Origin: JBEDUK01 sp963781595
GTDB lineage: Bacteria > Actinomycetota > UBA4738
Assembly: GCA_963781595.1 (NCBI GenBank)
Contig: CAWAGG010000006.1
Coordinates: forward strand, 2,418,001-2,482,000
Length of the DNA stretch: 64,000 nt
Direction: 5' to 3'
Of this stretch, positions 51,701 through 60,410 are shown piece by piece; positions within the stretch are counted from its first letter, which is position 1; every line of letters begins with the position of its first letter. The notes beneath the pieces were generated by a model. That model ran no database searches and had not been told where the DNA came from. It saw nothing but the letters and a program-made list of their open reading frames with translations. The translations under genes were made by a program, and so were the position numbers.

Positions 51701-54130
51701 TTATGGGCGAACGCGGAGTCGCGATAGGCGGTCCTCGACGCCCCAGCCGGTCACTTTCACCAGCGCCTCGACGACGATCGCGCGGGAGATCTTCGAATGG
51801 CCGTGCTCGCGCTCCCGGAACGTGATCGGTACCTCGCCGATCCGGAAACCCATCCGGCTTGCGTTGCGGACGAGTTCGATCTGGAAGCCGTAGCCCTCGG
51901 ACGTGACGCCGGCGTCGACCAGCGCCCGGAGCAGCTCGCGCCGGTACGCGCGGAACCCGCTCGTCGCGTCGGTGACGGGGATGCGGAGCATCGCGCGCGC
52001 GTAGACGTTGCCCGCCTTCGACAGGGCCAGGCGCGAGCGGCTCCAGTTCGTCACCCCTCCGCCGGGGACGTAGCGGCTCCCGATCGTGAGGTCGAAGCGC
52101 GCGCTGCCCTCGATCAGCTTCGGCAGGTCCTCCGGCCGGTGGGACAGGTCGGCGTCCATCTCGACGATCACGTCGTAGCCGTCCGCGAGCCCGACGCCGA
52201 AGCCCGTGAGGTACGCGCTGGCGAGGCCGCGCTTGCCCTCGCGTCGGAGCAGACGGACGTGCGTGTCGCGTTCGGCGATGCCCGCGACGATGTCGCCGGT
52301 CCCGTCCGGGGAGCCGTCGTCGACCACGAGCGCGTCCATGTTCGGCCCGAGGGCGGCGATCTGCTCGAGCACCGTGGCGATCGTCGCGCGCTCGTCGTAG
52401 GTCGGCAGGACGACGAGCACGCGCGGTTCGGCTGCGCCGGAGATCGGCGCGAGCTCACGGCCCTCCCCCGCCGGGGGAGCCGGAGCCGCGGGCGCTTCGC
52501 CGGGATCGTCCCCTCGCCCCCACCTCCGGCGCGCCACGATCCACGCGATCGCGAGGAGGGTCGCCACCGCGCAGGCGAGCGGGAACCAGTCCCCGAGCCG
52601 GACGTAGACCGTCCGGGCGGTGCCGGTCGGGACCGACGCCCGCAGGATCGTTCGTTCGAACAGTCCGGTCCGAACGACGATCCGCCCGTGGGGATCGACG
52701 ATGGCGCTCTCGCCGGAGACCGCGGCCTGCACGACCCAGCGGCCCGTCTCCACCGCCCGCAGCTGACTGAAGATCACGTGCTCGCGGGACGCCTCGGTCA
52801 ACAGGAACGAGGAGTCGTTCGTCGTCACGATCATCACGTTCGCGCCGCGGGAGACGAAGCGCCGGAACAGGTCGGGGAACGTGTTCTCGAAGCAGATCGG
52901 CGTGCCGACCGTCATGCCGTCGATCGGGAACGTACGGATCCCCGAGCCTGGCACGAGGTCGACGTTCCCCCGGCGGTAGCGCTCGGTCCATCCGAGGAGT
53001 CCCTTCCACGGTACGTACTCGCCGAACGGGACCAGGTGCACCTTCGTGTACCGGCCGAGGATGCGCCCGTCGCCGCCGTAGAGGAGCGTCTGGTTCGAAT
53101 AGCGCCCGTCGGGGAGCGCCGAGACCGCGCCGACGAGGGTCGGGGCGCCGACCGCGCGGATCGAGGCGGCGACCTCGCGGCCGAGGACCGGATCGACGGT
53201 CGGGTCCTCGGCGAGCGCGTTCTCCGGCCACACCACCAGGTCCGGCGGATCGCTCGCCAGGGTCCGGTTCAGCCTGATGTGGCTCGCGGCGACCGCCGAG
53301 GTCTGCAGCAGCCGGTCCTGCGCGAGCGACCGTGGGACGCTCCCCTGGACCACGGCCACGTCGAGCGGCGGTCCGTTCGGCGCCGGCACGGGCAGCGCGG
53401 CGGGCAGGCCGATCGCGAGCGCGGCAACAGCGATCGGCAGGAGCGCCCTCCCCCACTCCCCCGCCGACGGCGTCCGCTCGCGATCGCGCCCGCGCCGTGC
53501 CCGGACGATCGCGATCACCCGGATGCCCGCTTCGAGCAGGAGGCCGTTCACGAGGACGACCGCGAACGTGACGCCCCAGACGCCCGTCACCGACGCGAGC
53601 GGGAGCACCGTCGGGTTCGCGTGCTGCGTGTAGCCCAGCCCGCCCCACGTGAACCCGCCGAGCGGCCAGATGCCCCTGAGCCATTCGGTCGCGGTCCAGG
53701 CGGCCGCCACCAGGAGCGTGCCCGGGATGCCCCGGAACCGCCGCAGGATCGGTCCCGCGACGGCGCCGAAGCCCGCGACGAACGCGGCCTGCACCGCCAC
53801 CAACGGCCACTCGGCGATCCAGCCGAACATCGTCAGCCACCTGAGCAGCAGCCCGAAGAACGCGACACCGAACGCGAACCCGATCAGGGCGCCGCGGGAC
53901 GGGTTCGCCCCGCGCAGGACGAACAGCAGCGGGATCAACGAGACGAGCGCGAGGAGCCCGAGATCGGCCGGCGGGTTCGCGAGCCACGTCAGCGCCCCCG
54001 CGAGCGCCGCCAGCGCGACGCCGAGCGCCAGCGGGCGCCGGCAGTGGATCAGGCGCAGTCCCGGCAGTACATGCGCTTGCGGTCTGCCAGCTGGCTCCTG
54101 ATCGGCTTCACGAGGTGGCACTTCTGGCAC
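51701..54130 (-). CDS. lnt-ppm1: Apolipoprotein N-acyltransferase fused to polyprenol-phosphate mannosyltransferase
   Basis: About 783-809 aa. Residues 27-200 are the polytopic Lnt membrane part; the nitrilase domain has the triad Glu in VVWPENALAED, Lys in GRYTKVHLVPFGEY and Cys in GTPICFENTFPD. After a membrane helix and Pro-rich linker, the last 245 residues are a GT2 domain (VLPTYDERATI, VDDGSPDGT, DADLSHRPEDL) like dolichol/polyprenol-phosphate mannose synthase. The same Lnt-Ppm1 fusion is known in M. tuberculosis. The conventional start is GTG 54130, overlapping the upstream gene by 82 nt. A CTG at 54052 overlapping that gene's TGA (CTGA) fits the Lnt N-terminus better. Confidence 0.92.
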   Translation of the reverse strand: MPEVPPREADQEPAGRPQAHVLPGLRLIHCRRPLALGVALAALAGALTWLANPPADLGLLALVSLIPLLFVLRGANPSRGALIGFAFGVAFFGLLLRWLTMFGWIAEWPLVAVQAAFVAGFGAVAGPILRRFRGIPGTLLVAAAWTATEWLRGIWPLGGFTWGGLGYTQHANPTVLPLASVTGVWGVTFAVVLVNGLLLEAGIRVIAIVRARRGRDRERTPSAGEWGRALLPIAVAALAIGLPAALPVPAPNGPPLDVAVVQGSVPRSLAQDRLLQTSAVAASHIRLNRTLASDPPDLVVWPENALAEDPTVDPVLGREVAASIRAVGAPTLVGAVSALPDGRYSNQTLLYGGDGRILGRYTKVHLVPFGEYVPWKGLLGWTERYRRGNVDLVPGSGIRTFPIDGMTVGTPICFENTFPDLFRRFVSRGANVMIVTTNDSSFLLTEASREHVIFSQLRAVETGRWVVQAAVSGESAIVDPHGRIVVRTGLFERTILRASVPTGTARTVYVRLGDWFPLACAVATLLAIAWIVARRRWGRGDDPGEAPAAPAPPAGEGRELAPISGAAEPRVLVVLPTYDERATIATVLEQIAALGPNMDALVVDDGSPDGTGDIVAGIAERDTHVRLLRREGKRGLASAYLTGFGVGLADGYDVIVEMDADLSHRPEDLPKLIEGSARFDLTIGSRYVPGGGVTNWSRSRLALSKAGNVYARAMLRIPVTDATSGFRAYRRELLRALVDAGVTSEGYGFQIELVRNASRMGFRIGEVPITFREREHGHSKISRAIVVEALVKVTGWGVEDRLSRLRVRP

Positions 54131-54396
54131 ACGAACTCGCTCTCTTGCTTCGGGACGACGTGCACCGAGAGGGTCTCCAGGCGCTCCTCCCGATCGAGCG
54201 AGAGGATCGTCTCCTCCTCTTCTTCCTCGGTGACGACGACCCGCTCCTCGGGCCGGGTGGCCAGGATGTCCTCGAGGCTCTCGTCGCTCGCCTCGGCTGC
54301 GGGCTCCTCGGCGGGTTCCTCCGGCAGCTCGCCCTCAGGGACGTCTTCGGGGAACTCCTCCTCCTCTTCGGCGGGGAACTCCTCTTCGTCTTCCAA
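54049..54396 (-). CDS. Acidic zinc-finger protein (DUF4193-like)
   Basis: 115 aa from TTG with GAGGAG about 10 nt upstream. The N-terminal 65 residues are extremely acidic (runs of Glu). The C-terminal part, SEFVCQKCHLVKPIRSQLAD then YCRDCA, is a CxxC..CxxC treble-clef-like zinc site. This architecture matches the actinobacterial DUF4193 proteins, whose role is unknown to me. It lies upstream of and overlaps lnt-ppm1, so the two are co-transcribed. TAGGAT on this strand near 54480 is a possible -10. Confidence 0.8.
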   Translation of the reverse strand: MEDEEEFPAEEEEEFPEDVPEGELPEEPAEEPAAEASDESLEDILATRPEERVVVTEEEEEETILSLDREERLETLSVHVVPKQESEFVCQKCHLVKPIRSQLADRKRMYCRDCA

Positions 54397-54878
54397 CGTC
54401 GTTCAACTCCTCGTATGGCTCGATCAACCCGTGACCGGCCTCGACGTCCGGGGCTTCGAACCCACGCGCGAGGGCCGCATCCTATACCGCGACGGGCGGG
54501 CGTACCCGCCTTCGCCCACGCGCAAACGGTTGCAGGTGCAGGTTTTGTTCCCGTGGGACCGGGCGCTGAGGCACGCCGTACGGCTCCTTGGACGGGACCG
54601 GCAGGGTAGGTGCGGGGATGGGGAAGGGCCCGAGGGACCTTTGGTACCGCGGCGCCGGGGCGCCGCGTTCTCTACTCAGCCTCTCGGGCCCTCCCCCGGC
54701 CCGGTGCCCCGGAGGGCCTCAGGCGGCCTGACTGTACGTCCAGGTTGCGACCGGTGTCAACTTCCGAGCCGGTGCCGGGCGAACCCTCGACCTCCCGTTG
54801 AGGCTGTGGCTTGCTCACGGGGCTCCGCGAGGGTCCTTCACGGTCCGCGTCGGTGCTGGAGGGTATCCTGCGGAAGCG
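54397..54878. other. Divergent intergenic region with nested inverted repeats
   Basis: About 480 nt between the minus-strand zinc-finger gene and nurA; no convincing gene in any frame. It contains outer arms GGGCCCGAG (54626-54634) and CTCGGGCCC (54683-54691) enclosing an inner hairpin GCGGCGCC/GGCGCCGC (54649-54665). TATCCT (54864-54869) near the right end serves nurA. The hairpins could form a structured RNA or terminate readthrough. Confidence 0.55.
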
Positions 54879-55832
54879 ATGACGGTCCTGCGAGCCGACC
54901 CCTGGGCGCCCGAGTACGGCATGGGTTTCGAGGTCCGCATCGACGAGCCGTTCGTCGCGGCGGATGTCTCGGTCGAGACCTCAGATTGGTCCCGTGCGAT
55001 CGCCCCCCCAGCCGTGAGCGCGCCGGGGATCGTCTGCTTCGTCGACGGCGTCCGGCGGGTCGAACTCCGGGTGCTGGCGGACGACGGGGACGCGCGGGCG
55101 CCGGGGCTCTTCGGGTCGTTCGCGGTCGGCGCCGTACGCTGCGACGGGCGTGCGGCCTTCGACGAGCACCGCGTCGGGCGCGCGCTGGTCGTCGGCGGCG
55201 GCCTCCGGGCCGAGGACGCTGAGGTCCGTGCCGGCCACGGGTGCCTGTCGTACCGCGGCGTCAGCGAACCCGGTTCGGACCCGGACGCGCCGCTCGCCCG
55301 GCTGCAGGACCTGATGCGCGACGAGGAGAACGCGCTCACGGCGCGCCTGGCCGGGTCCGGGACGCCGCTCGTGATCGTCGACGGGCCGCTCCGGCTCGGC
55401 GAGCCGATCGAGGGACCGATCGTCGGGGCCATCAAGCGGTTCGTCCGGCGCTACCTCGAGCCCGCGGAGGACCGCCTCCTCGGCCATCTGCGGGCGGGCG
55501 AACGGACGCCGGTGTTCGCGCTGCTCGACAAGGAGCGCGCGACCCGTGGCTACTCGTGGTACACGCGCGTCGCCGACCTCGTCGGTCCGTGGCATGACCA
55601 CGCGGGCGTCCTGCGGTGCGAGGTTCGCGCCTCGCTCGGCCTGGACGCGGCGGTCGGGATGGCCGACCGGGTCACGGCGCTGCTCCCGACGTTCAGCGGG
55701 CGGCCCGCCGACCCCAGGACGCCGCAGAACCTCGCGCCGGTCGCCGGGCTGGAGACGTGGCTCCGGCACCGGATGGGCGACGCGCGGATGATCCGTCGTT
55801 CGCTGCTGACGCATCTGGCCGGGAGGCTGTGA
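54879..55832 (+). CDS. nurA: NurA-domain nuclease
   Basis: 317 aa. NurA is a 5'-3' nuclease that acts with the HerA translocase in DNA end resection. The NurA pattern is visible: FVDGVRRVELRVLADDG (first catalytic Asp), LVIVDGPLRL (central Asp), FALLDKERATRGYSWY and late VALL-type segments. ATG at 54879 is chosen because TATCCT ends 9 nt before it. An earlier GTG-like start would add 27 unrelated residues. The stop overlaps herA (GTGA), a strong functional link. Confidence 0.85.
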   Translation: MTVLRADPWAPEYGMGFEVRIDEPFVAADVSVETSDWSRAIAPPAVSAPGIVCFVDGVRRVELRVLADDGDARAPGLFGSFAVGAVRCDGRAAFDEHRVGRALVVGGGLRAEDAEVRAGHGCLSYRGVSEPGSDPDAPLARLQDLMRDEENALTARLAGSGTPLVIVDGPLRLGEPIEGPIVGAIKRFVRRYLEPAEDRLLGHLRAGERTPVFALLDKERATRGYSWYTRVADLVGPWHDHAGVLRCEVRASLGLDAAVGMADRVTALLPTFSGRPADPRTPQNLAPVAGLETWLRHRMGDARMIRRSLLTHLAGRL

Positions 55833-57562
55833 CCGTGGGACCGATCGCGACGAACGACGAACCGCAGCGGAGCGAACCCGTCGGCATGGTGCTGGGGACG
55901 GAGGATTCGACGCCGTTGACGTTCTGGGTCGCGGTCGCGCCAGACGCCTACCTCCAGCTGGACGACGCCGTCATCGTGGACACCGAGGTCCCCGGCCGCG
56001 GCCCGCTGCGCGTGTGCGGGATCGTCCAGGACGTGCGGGCGCGGCACGAGGGCGCGTCGTTCGACACCGACGTGTTCCTGGTCGAACGCGGCGTGCTCCC
56101 CGTGGACACGGCCGTCGCGGCGCAGGTGGTCGCGACGCGGTTCGAACCGGAGCTGTTCGTGCCGCCCATGCCGGGGCTGCCGGCGCTGCGGGCGCGCGGC
56201 GCGGACCGCGATCAGGCGATGTACTTCGACCAGATGGCCCGCCGCGTGCCGGCAGGGCTGTCTCGGGACGGGGAACCGATGTACCTGGACCTGGACTTCC
56301 TGGACGGGACCCGGGGTGCGCACGTGAACATCAGCGGGATCTCGGGCGTGGCCACGAAGACGACGTACGCGCTGTTCCTGCTGTACGCGCTGTTCCACTC
56401 GCCGGCGCTCGGGCCGTACGGCGTGAACACGAAGGCGATCGTGTTCAACGTCAAGGGCGAGGACCTGATGTGGCTCGACCGGCCGAACGCGAAACTGACG
56501 GACGGCGATCGCCAGGAGTACGAACGCCTGGGCCTGCCGGCGGGTCCGTTCGAGAGCGTCGGGCTATGGGCCCCGCCGCGGCCGGTCGGGTCGTCGTCGG
56601 GCGCCGCGCCGGTCCCGTACGTCGAGGGCCGGAGCGACGGCGTGACCGCTTACTACTGGACCGTCCGGGACTTCGTCCGCGAGGGGTTCCTGCGGTTCAT
56701 GTTCGCCGAGGCGGAGAACGAACGCTCGCAGATCGCCGACCTGGTCGCGCGCGTGGAGTCGTACCTGAACCGCGAGTGCGAGGACGACCCCGACCACGAG
56801 GCGACGGTCGTGTTCGGCGGCTACCCGATCAGGGACTTCGACGCGCTCTGCGAGGTGATCCGCGCGAACGTCGAGGACGAGGGGTCCCCGTGGCGCGGTC
56901 GTCTGTCCGACGCGACCGTGGCGGCGTTCGTCCGGCGGTTGGACGCGGCTCGGTTCCACCTGTCGCGGCACCGCCTGATCTGGGGGCGCGAATCCGAGGA
57001 CCCCGCGCGGCACCGGGTGTCGTGGGACGCCGATCAGGTGACGGTCGTGGACATCCACAACCTGCACGACAAGGCGAAGCGGTTCGTCACCGGCGTCGTG
57101 GTCAAGCGGATGTTCGAACACAAGGAGCGGATGGGCCGGCGCGAGCCGCTCGCGTTCCTGGTGCTGGACGAGCTGAACCGGTACGCGCCGCGCGACGGCG
57201 ACACGCCCATCAAGGAGGTCCTGCTGGACGTGGCCGAACGCGGCCGGTCGCTCGGGATGATCCTGATCGGGGCCGAACAGACCGCCTCCGAGGTCGAGCG
57301 CCGCGTGATCGCGAACTCGGCGTTCCGGGTCGTCGGGCGCCTGGACACCGCGGAGGCGGGCCGGAGCGAGTACGGGTTCCTACCCGCGGTGACGCGGCAG
57401 CGGGCGTCGATCCTGAAGCCAGGGTCGATGATCCTGCAGCAGCCGCACGTGCCGGTGCCCCTGCAGATCCGGTTCCCGTTCCCTTGCTGGGCGACCCGGG
57501 CGGACGAGGCCGAGCCGTCGGTCGCTGCCGAGACCGTGTTCGAACGGTTCGACGGCGACTGA
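55829..57562 (+). CDS. herA: HerA-like ATPase/DNA translocase
   Basis: 577 aa. It has an N-terminal HAS-barrel-like region (EPVGMVLGTEDSTPLTFWVAV), then a RecA/FtsK-type ATPase. The Walker A region reads ISGISGVATKTTYALFLL, so the Gly before Lys is Thr (TKT). Walker B is FLVLDELNRYAPRDGDTP. The Arg and sensor segments follow in GMILIGAEQTASEVERRV and ANSAFRVVGRLD. It is thought to pump DNA to NurA for recombination repair. The GTG at 55829 overlaps the nurA stop. The serine recombinase element starts right after its stop. Confidence 0.88.
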   Translation: MTVGPIATNDEPQRSEPVGMVLGTEDSTPLTFWVAVAPDAYLQLDDAVIVDTEVPGRGPLRVCGIVQDVRARHEGASFDTDVFLVERGVLPVDTAVAAQVVATRFEPELFVPPMPGLPALRARGADRDQAMYFDQMARRVPAGLSRDGEPMYLDLDFLDGTRGAHVNISGISGVATKTTYALFLLYALFHSPALGPYGVNTKAIVFNVKGEDLMWLDRPNAKLTDGDRQEYERLGLPAGPFESVGLWAPPRPVGSSSGAAPVPYVEGRSDGVTAYYWTVRDFVREGFLRFMFAEAENERSQIADLVARVESYLNRECEDDPDHEATVVFGGYPIRDFDALCEVIRANVEDEGSPWRGRLSDATVAAFVRRLDAARFHLSRHRLIWGRESEDPARHRVSWDADQVTVVDIHNLHDKAKRFVTGVVVKRMFEHKERMGRREPLAFLVLDELNRYAPRDGDTPIKEVLLDVAERGRSLGMILIGAEQTASEVERRVIANSAFRVVGRLDTAEAGRSEYGFLPAVTRQRASILKPGSMILQQPHVPVPLQIRFPFPCWATRADEAEPSVAAETVFERFDGD

Positions 57563-57581
57563 CCGTTCGGGAAAGAACCCG

Positions 57582-57626
57582 GATGACATCACGCTCGCAT
57601 GTGCCAGTGTGTGTGAGTGTCATCAG
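57582..57626 (+). other. Putative left attachment site (attL)
   Basis: The element-side arm 57602-57626 is the inverted match of 61400-61424: 20 of 25 positions agree, including TGACACT and ACACTGGCA (read on the minus strand here). GCATG (57597-57601) is shared with the right site in direct orientation. On the host side, GATGACA (57582-57588) is 5 nt closer to the central TG than the equivalent GGTGACA in the right arm. Location between herA and the integrase start is typical of attL. Confidence 0.6.
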
Positions 57627-57633
57627 AGCGATG

Positions 57634-57639
57634 TATCCT
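57634..57639 (+). promoter_or_regulatory. -10 of the serine recombinase gene
   Basis: TATCCT ends 8 nt before the ATG at 57648, predicting a nearly leaderless mRNA. It lies 8 nt inside the element from the attL arm, so the promoter travels with the element. Confidence 0.55.
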
Positions 57640-57647
57640 TCCCCCGT

Positions 57648-59045
57648 ATGCCGCGCGCTGCCGCCGTCTACTGCCGGATCTCCGATGACCGCGAGGGTCG
57701 CCAGCTCGGCGTGGCACGCCAGCGCGAGGACTGCCTGAGCCTGGCCGAGCGCAAGGGATGGCCGGTCGCCGAGGTCTACGTCGACAACGACGTGAGCGCC
57801 TACTCCGGCAAGCCGCGACCCGAGTACCGGCGCATGCTCCGAGACCTCAAGGAGGGGACCCGCGATGCCGTCGTCGTCTACCACCAGGACCGCTTGGTCC
57901 GGCTCTCCCGAGAGCTGGAGGAGTTCTTCGACGTCTGCGACGCCGCCGGCGTCACCGACCTCGCCTCGGTCACCGGGAACTTCGACCTCGCCGATGACAG
58001 TAACCGCACGATCGTGCGCATCCTCGGGGCCGTGGCCCAACAGGAGAGCAACGACAAGCGCCGCCGGATCCGTCGCAAGCACCTGGAGCTCGCCGAGCGT
58101 GGCCAGGTGAGCGGCGGCGGGACCCGGCCCTACGGCTACGCCGAGGACCGCCTGACGGTCCGGGCCCCCGAGGCGAAGGTCATCCGCGATGCGGCCAAGC
58201 GCATCCTCGCCGGTGAGAGCCTGCGCTCGGTCTGCGCCAGCCTGAACGATCGCGGCATCGCCACCGTCAAGGCCAACCAGTGGACGCCGAGCACCCTCAG
58301 CCGGATGCTCACCTCCGCCCGGATCAGCGGCCAGCGCGAGCACCACGGGGAGATCATCGGCCCCGCCGTGTGGCCGGCGATCATCACCCCCGCCCAGACG
58401 GCGAGGCTCCGCGGCCTGCTCGCCGATCCGTCGCGCCGGCGCACGCGACCCCCGCGGCGCTACCTGCTCGCCGGCATGCTCCGCTGCGGCCTCTGCGGTG
58501 CGACGCTGGTCTCCCGTCCGCGTTCCGACGGTGAGCGACGCTACGTCTGCGCGACCGGCCCGGGCATGGCCGGCTGCGGCAAGATTGCGATCATGGCCGC
58601 ACCGGTCGAGGCCACCATCGTCGAGGCGGTGCTGCACCGTCTGGACAGCCCGGAGCTGGAGGCGGCGCTCCGCGGTGAGATCGCCGCCGACGAGGCCGCT
58701 GCCGCCTTGCAGGCCGACCTCGACGATGCCCTCGCCCAGGCCGACGAGTTGGCCGGCGCCTACGCCGAGCAGGCCATCAGCATGCGCGAGTGGCTCACGG
58801 CCCGCCGCGCGATCGTGGCCCGCATCGAGGCCTTGCGCCGGGACCTCTCCCGGGTGAGCAGGACCACGGTGCTGTCCGACTACCTCGGGCGCACCGGTGT
58901 GCTCCGCACCCAGTGGGCGGACCTCGACCTGTCGCGTCAGCAGGCCATCGTGGCCGCGGTCGTCGATCATGTCACGATCGGTCCGGCCGTCCGCGGTCGG
59001 AACCGCTTCGACGGCTCGCGGCTGAGCGCGGTCTGGAAGGCCTAG
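57648..59045 (+). CDS. Large serine recombinase (site-specific integrase)
   Basis: 465 aa. The N-terminal resolvase domain has AVYCRISDDREGRQLGVARQ with catalytic Ser12, VVVYHQDRLVRLSRELEEF (Arg residues) and the long E helix. The recombinase domain covers about 155-260 (RPYGYAEDRLTVRAPEAKVI, STLSRMLTSARISGQ). The zinc ribbon at about 285-325 has CGLCG and two later Cys (YVCATG, AGCGK). A coiled coil runs from about 340 to 410 (ALQADLDDALAQADEL). All catalytic parts are present, so it looks active. It runs convergent to the 72-aa gene and overlaps its 3' end by 74 nt. Confidence 0.95.
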   Translation: MPRAAAVYCRISDDREGRQLGVARQREDCLSLAERKGWPVAEVYVDNDVSAYSGKPRPEYRRMLRDLKEGTRDAVVVYHQDRLVRLSRELEEFFDVCDAAGVTDLASVTGNFDLADDSNRTIVRILGAVAQQESNDKRRRIRRKHLELAERGQVSGGGTRPYGYAEDRLTVRAPEAKVIRDAAKRILAGESLRSVCASLNDRGIATVKANQWTPSTLSRMLTSARISGQREHHGEIIGPAVWPAIITPAQTARLRGLLADPSRRRTRPPRRYLLAGMLRCGLCGATLVSRPRSDGERRYVCATGPGMAGCGKIAIMAAPVEATIVEAVLHRLDSPELEAALRGEIAADEAAAALQADLDDALAQADELAGAYAEQAISMREWLTARRAIVARIEALRRDLSRVSRTTVLSDYLGRTGVLRTQWADLDLSRQQAIVAAVVDHVTIGPAVRGRNRFDGSRLSAVWKA

Positions 59046-59190
59046 CCGCGGCCCCGGCCGTCCCCAGCAGCGTCACCACCCGGTCGATGACGGCTCGGTC
59101 CGTGACCTTCGGCGGCAGGCCCTGCGCGCGAGCCGACGCCTCCGCCCAGGCCCGGGCCGCCTGCGCGAGCGGATCGCCGTTCAGCTCCAT
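58972..59190 (-). CDS. Small hypothetical protein next to Rep
   Basis: 72 aa, MELNGDPLAQAARAWAEASARAQ then GLPPKVTDRAVIDRVVTLL, followed by a basic tail. The first 50 residues look like two or three amphipathic helices. Its ATG overlaps the end of the Rep gene by 10 nt, suggesting coupling, and its 3' end is antisense to the integrase 3' end. The tail may be an out-of-frame shadow of the integrase, so confidence is modest. An accessory DNA-binding or directionality role is only a guess from position. Confidence 0.45.
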   Translation of the reverse strand: MELNGDPLAQAARAWAEASARAQGLPPKVTDRAVIDRVVTLLGTAGAAARPSRPRSAASRRSGSDRGRPDRS

Positions 59191-59839
59191 GACGCCCACA
59201 CCGCCGGCGGCCCGGCCCAGTCCTGCTCGGTCTCCGAGCGCCACACGACCGAGGGCGGCCCGCCCATCGTCACCGCCGCTGGTCCGAGCACGTCCTCGAC
59301 CCGCCACGCCGCCAGCTGCACCGTGGCCGGGACGAATCCTCTGGCCACGTCGTAGCGGTGCAGGCCCGCGACCCGCTCGGCCCCGTCGAAGGTCTTGCCC
59401 ACGTACTTCGCCAGGTACCGCGCGCCGGTCCGTGCCTCCTCGAACCGGCCCGAGCCGACCGGGAGATGGCCGAGCAGCTGATGTGAACGTACCCGTGACC
59501 CCAGGCCCGCTCGATGAGCCCCCGCTTGACGTAGCGGCCGACCGCGAAGTGCCCGTGCAGGCCGTGGCCGCCAGGGTGCCACTCCGGGACCCACATGTAC
59601 GGGAAGGGCTCGGTCAACTCGCGCTTCAACCGGCGGAAGAACGCTGAGACGTCGGCGCGGAACGCCCGGGGATCGAAGCACCCCTCGCCGGCGTAGGTGA
59701 GCGTCCCCAGACGGTTCAGGCCGTTCGCCGACCCTCCGCCCTCACCGGCCGCAGGGCACAGCGTGAAGCGCCAGTACGCCCGGCCCGACCGGACGATTTT
59801 CGTTGCAGAGTCAAGTGAAGAAGAGCGGACCACCCGCAC
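59181..59839 (-). pseudogene. HUH-type replication initiator (Rep), frameshifted
   Basis: The protein is readable in two frames. The 5' part runs from GRAYWRFTLCPAAGEGG through LTYAGEGCFDPRAFRADVSA and PYMWVPEWHPGGHGLHGHFA to GHGYVHI. The next frame continues QLLGHLPVGSGRFEEARTGA, RYLAKYVGKTFDGAERV to the end. The join needs one missing base near 59481. HxH in LHGHFAV and Tyr in ARYLAKYVGK fit the HUH metal site and nucleophilic Tyr of rolling-circle Rep proteins. Either Rep is dead, or the base is a sequence error. It probably replicated the excised form of the element. Confidence 0.75.
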
Positions 59840-60333
59840 CGCGCACCTCCTGAGCCGGCGGACGCCGAAGCGCCCGGCCTGGATAGCCGCTCAGGAGTCG
59901 CTGTTCACAGGTCCCGTACGTGGTACGTGTTCCGGGGCCTCCTCGCCCTCACCCCACCACGTCGGCGGGCCGGAGCGCATCCACTCGCCACTCCGGTGCC
60001 TACCGCGCCGTTCCCGTGGCCCTTCACGGCCCCGGACGACGATCGGCGCACCCGAGCGAGCGCTGCTTCCGCCTACCCTCTTTCACTGGAAGGAGTCCCG
60101 GCACTTCCACAGACCAGCGACTCGCATGCGTCCATCGTGCCGGGGTCGAACTATCCAGATGGCGGCCACGGTAGGCGAGCCGGCGCTGCCGGCGCATCGG
60201 CCGAAAGGCTGGAAATCACACGGCTGTAAGTACGCTGCGGCACCATGAACCCGTAACGTGCCGCAGGCGTGCGCTCCGTGGCTGCTGCACCGATCACCAG
60301 GCGACGCGCCGCCATCCAGGTGTCGATGCGACC

Positions 60334-60375
60334 CCGCGGGTCCCCGCGGTGCAGTAGCTCCGCGGGTCCCCGCGG
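60334..60375. repeat. Two copies of a 16-bp palindromic repeat
   Basis: CCGCGGGTCCCCGCGG occurs at 60334-60349 and again at 60360-60375, 26 bp apart from start to start. Each copy is a near-perfect palindrome. The spacing of about 2.5 helical turns suits a repeated protein-binding site such as a Rep iteron. Confidence 0.7.
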
Positions 60376-60410
60376 ATGCCCGCATTCGTCTCCTGGTCCC
60401 CGCCGCGACC

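Noticed and set aside
54049..54396. RbpA (RNA polymerase-binding protein)
   Set aside because: RbpA lacks the long acidic N-terminus and has different conserved residues; the acidic tail plus C-terminal CxxC pair fits DUF4193 better.
54440..54560. A T-loop-like GGGTTCGAAGCCC on the minus strand suggesting a tRNA
   Set aside because: No acceptor or anticodon stem pairs around it, and the T stem itself has mismatches.
51797..55222. A 1141-codon open frame on the plus strand
   Set aside because: It is antisense to lnt-ppm1 and the zinc-finger gene, is Arg/Asp/Pro-rich and has no motif. Long antisense frames are expected in DNA with very GC-rich third positions.
57582..57624. GATGACA/TGTCATC inverted repeat as a simple operator of the integrase gene
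   Set aside because: Possible, but the better match is between the right half (57602-57626) and 61400-61424, in an orientation and with a shared core that fit att arms. The operator view remains the main alternative.
60330..60380. CRISPR-like repeat
   Set aside because: Only two copies with a 10-bp gap, GC palindromic, and no cas genes in the window.
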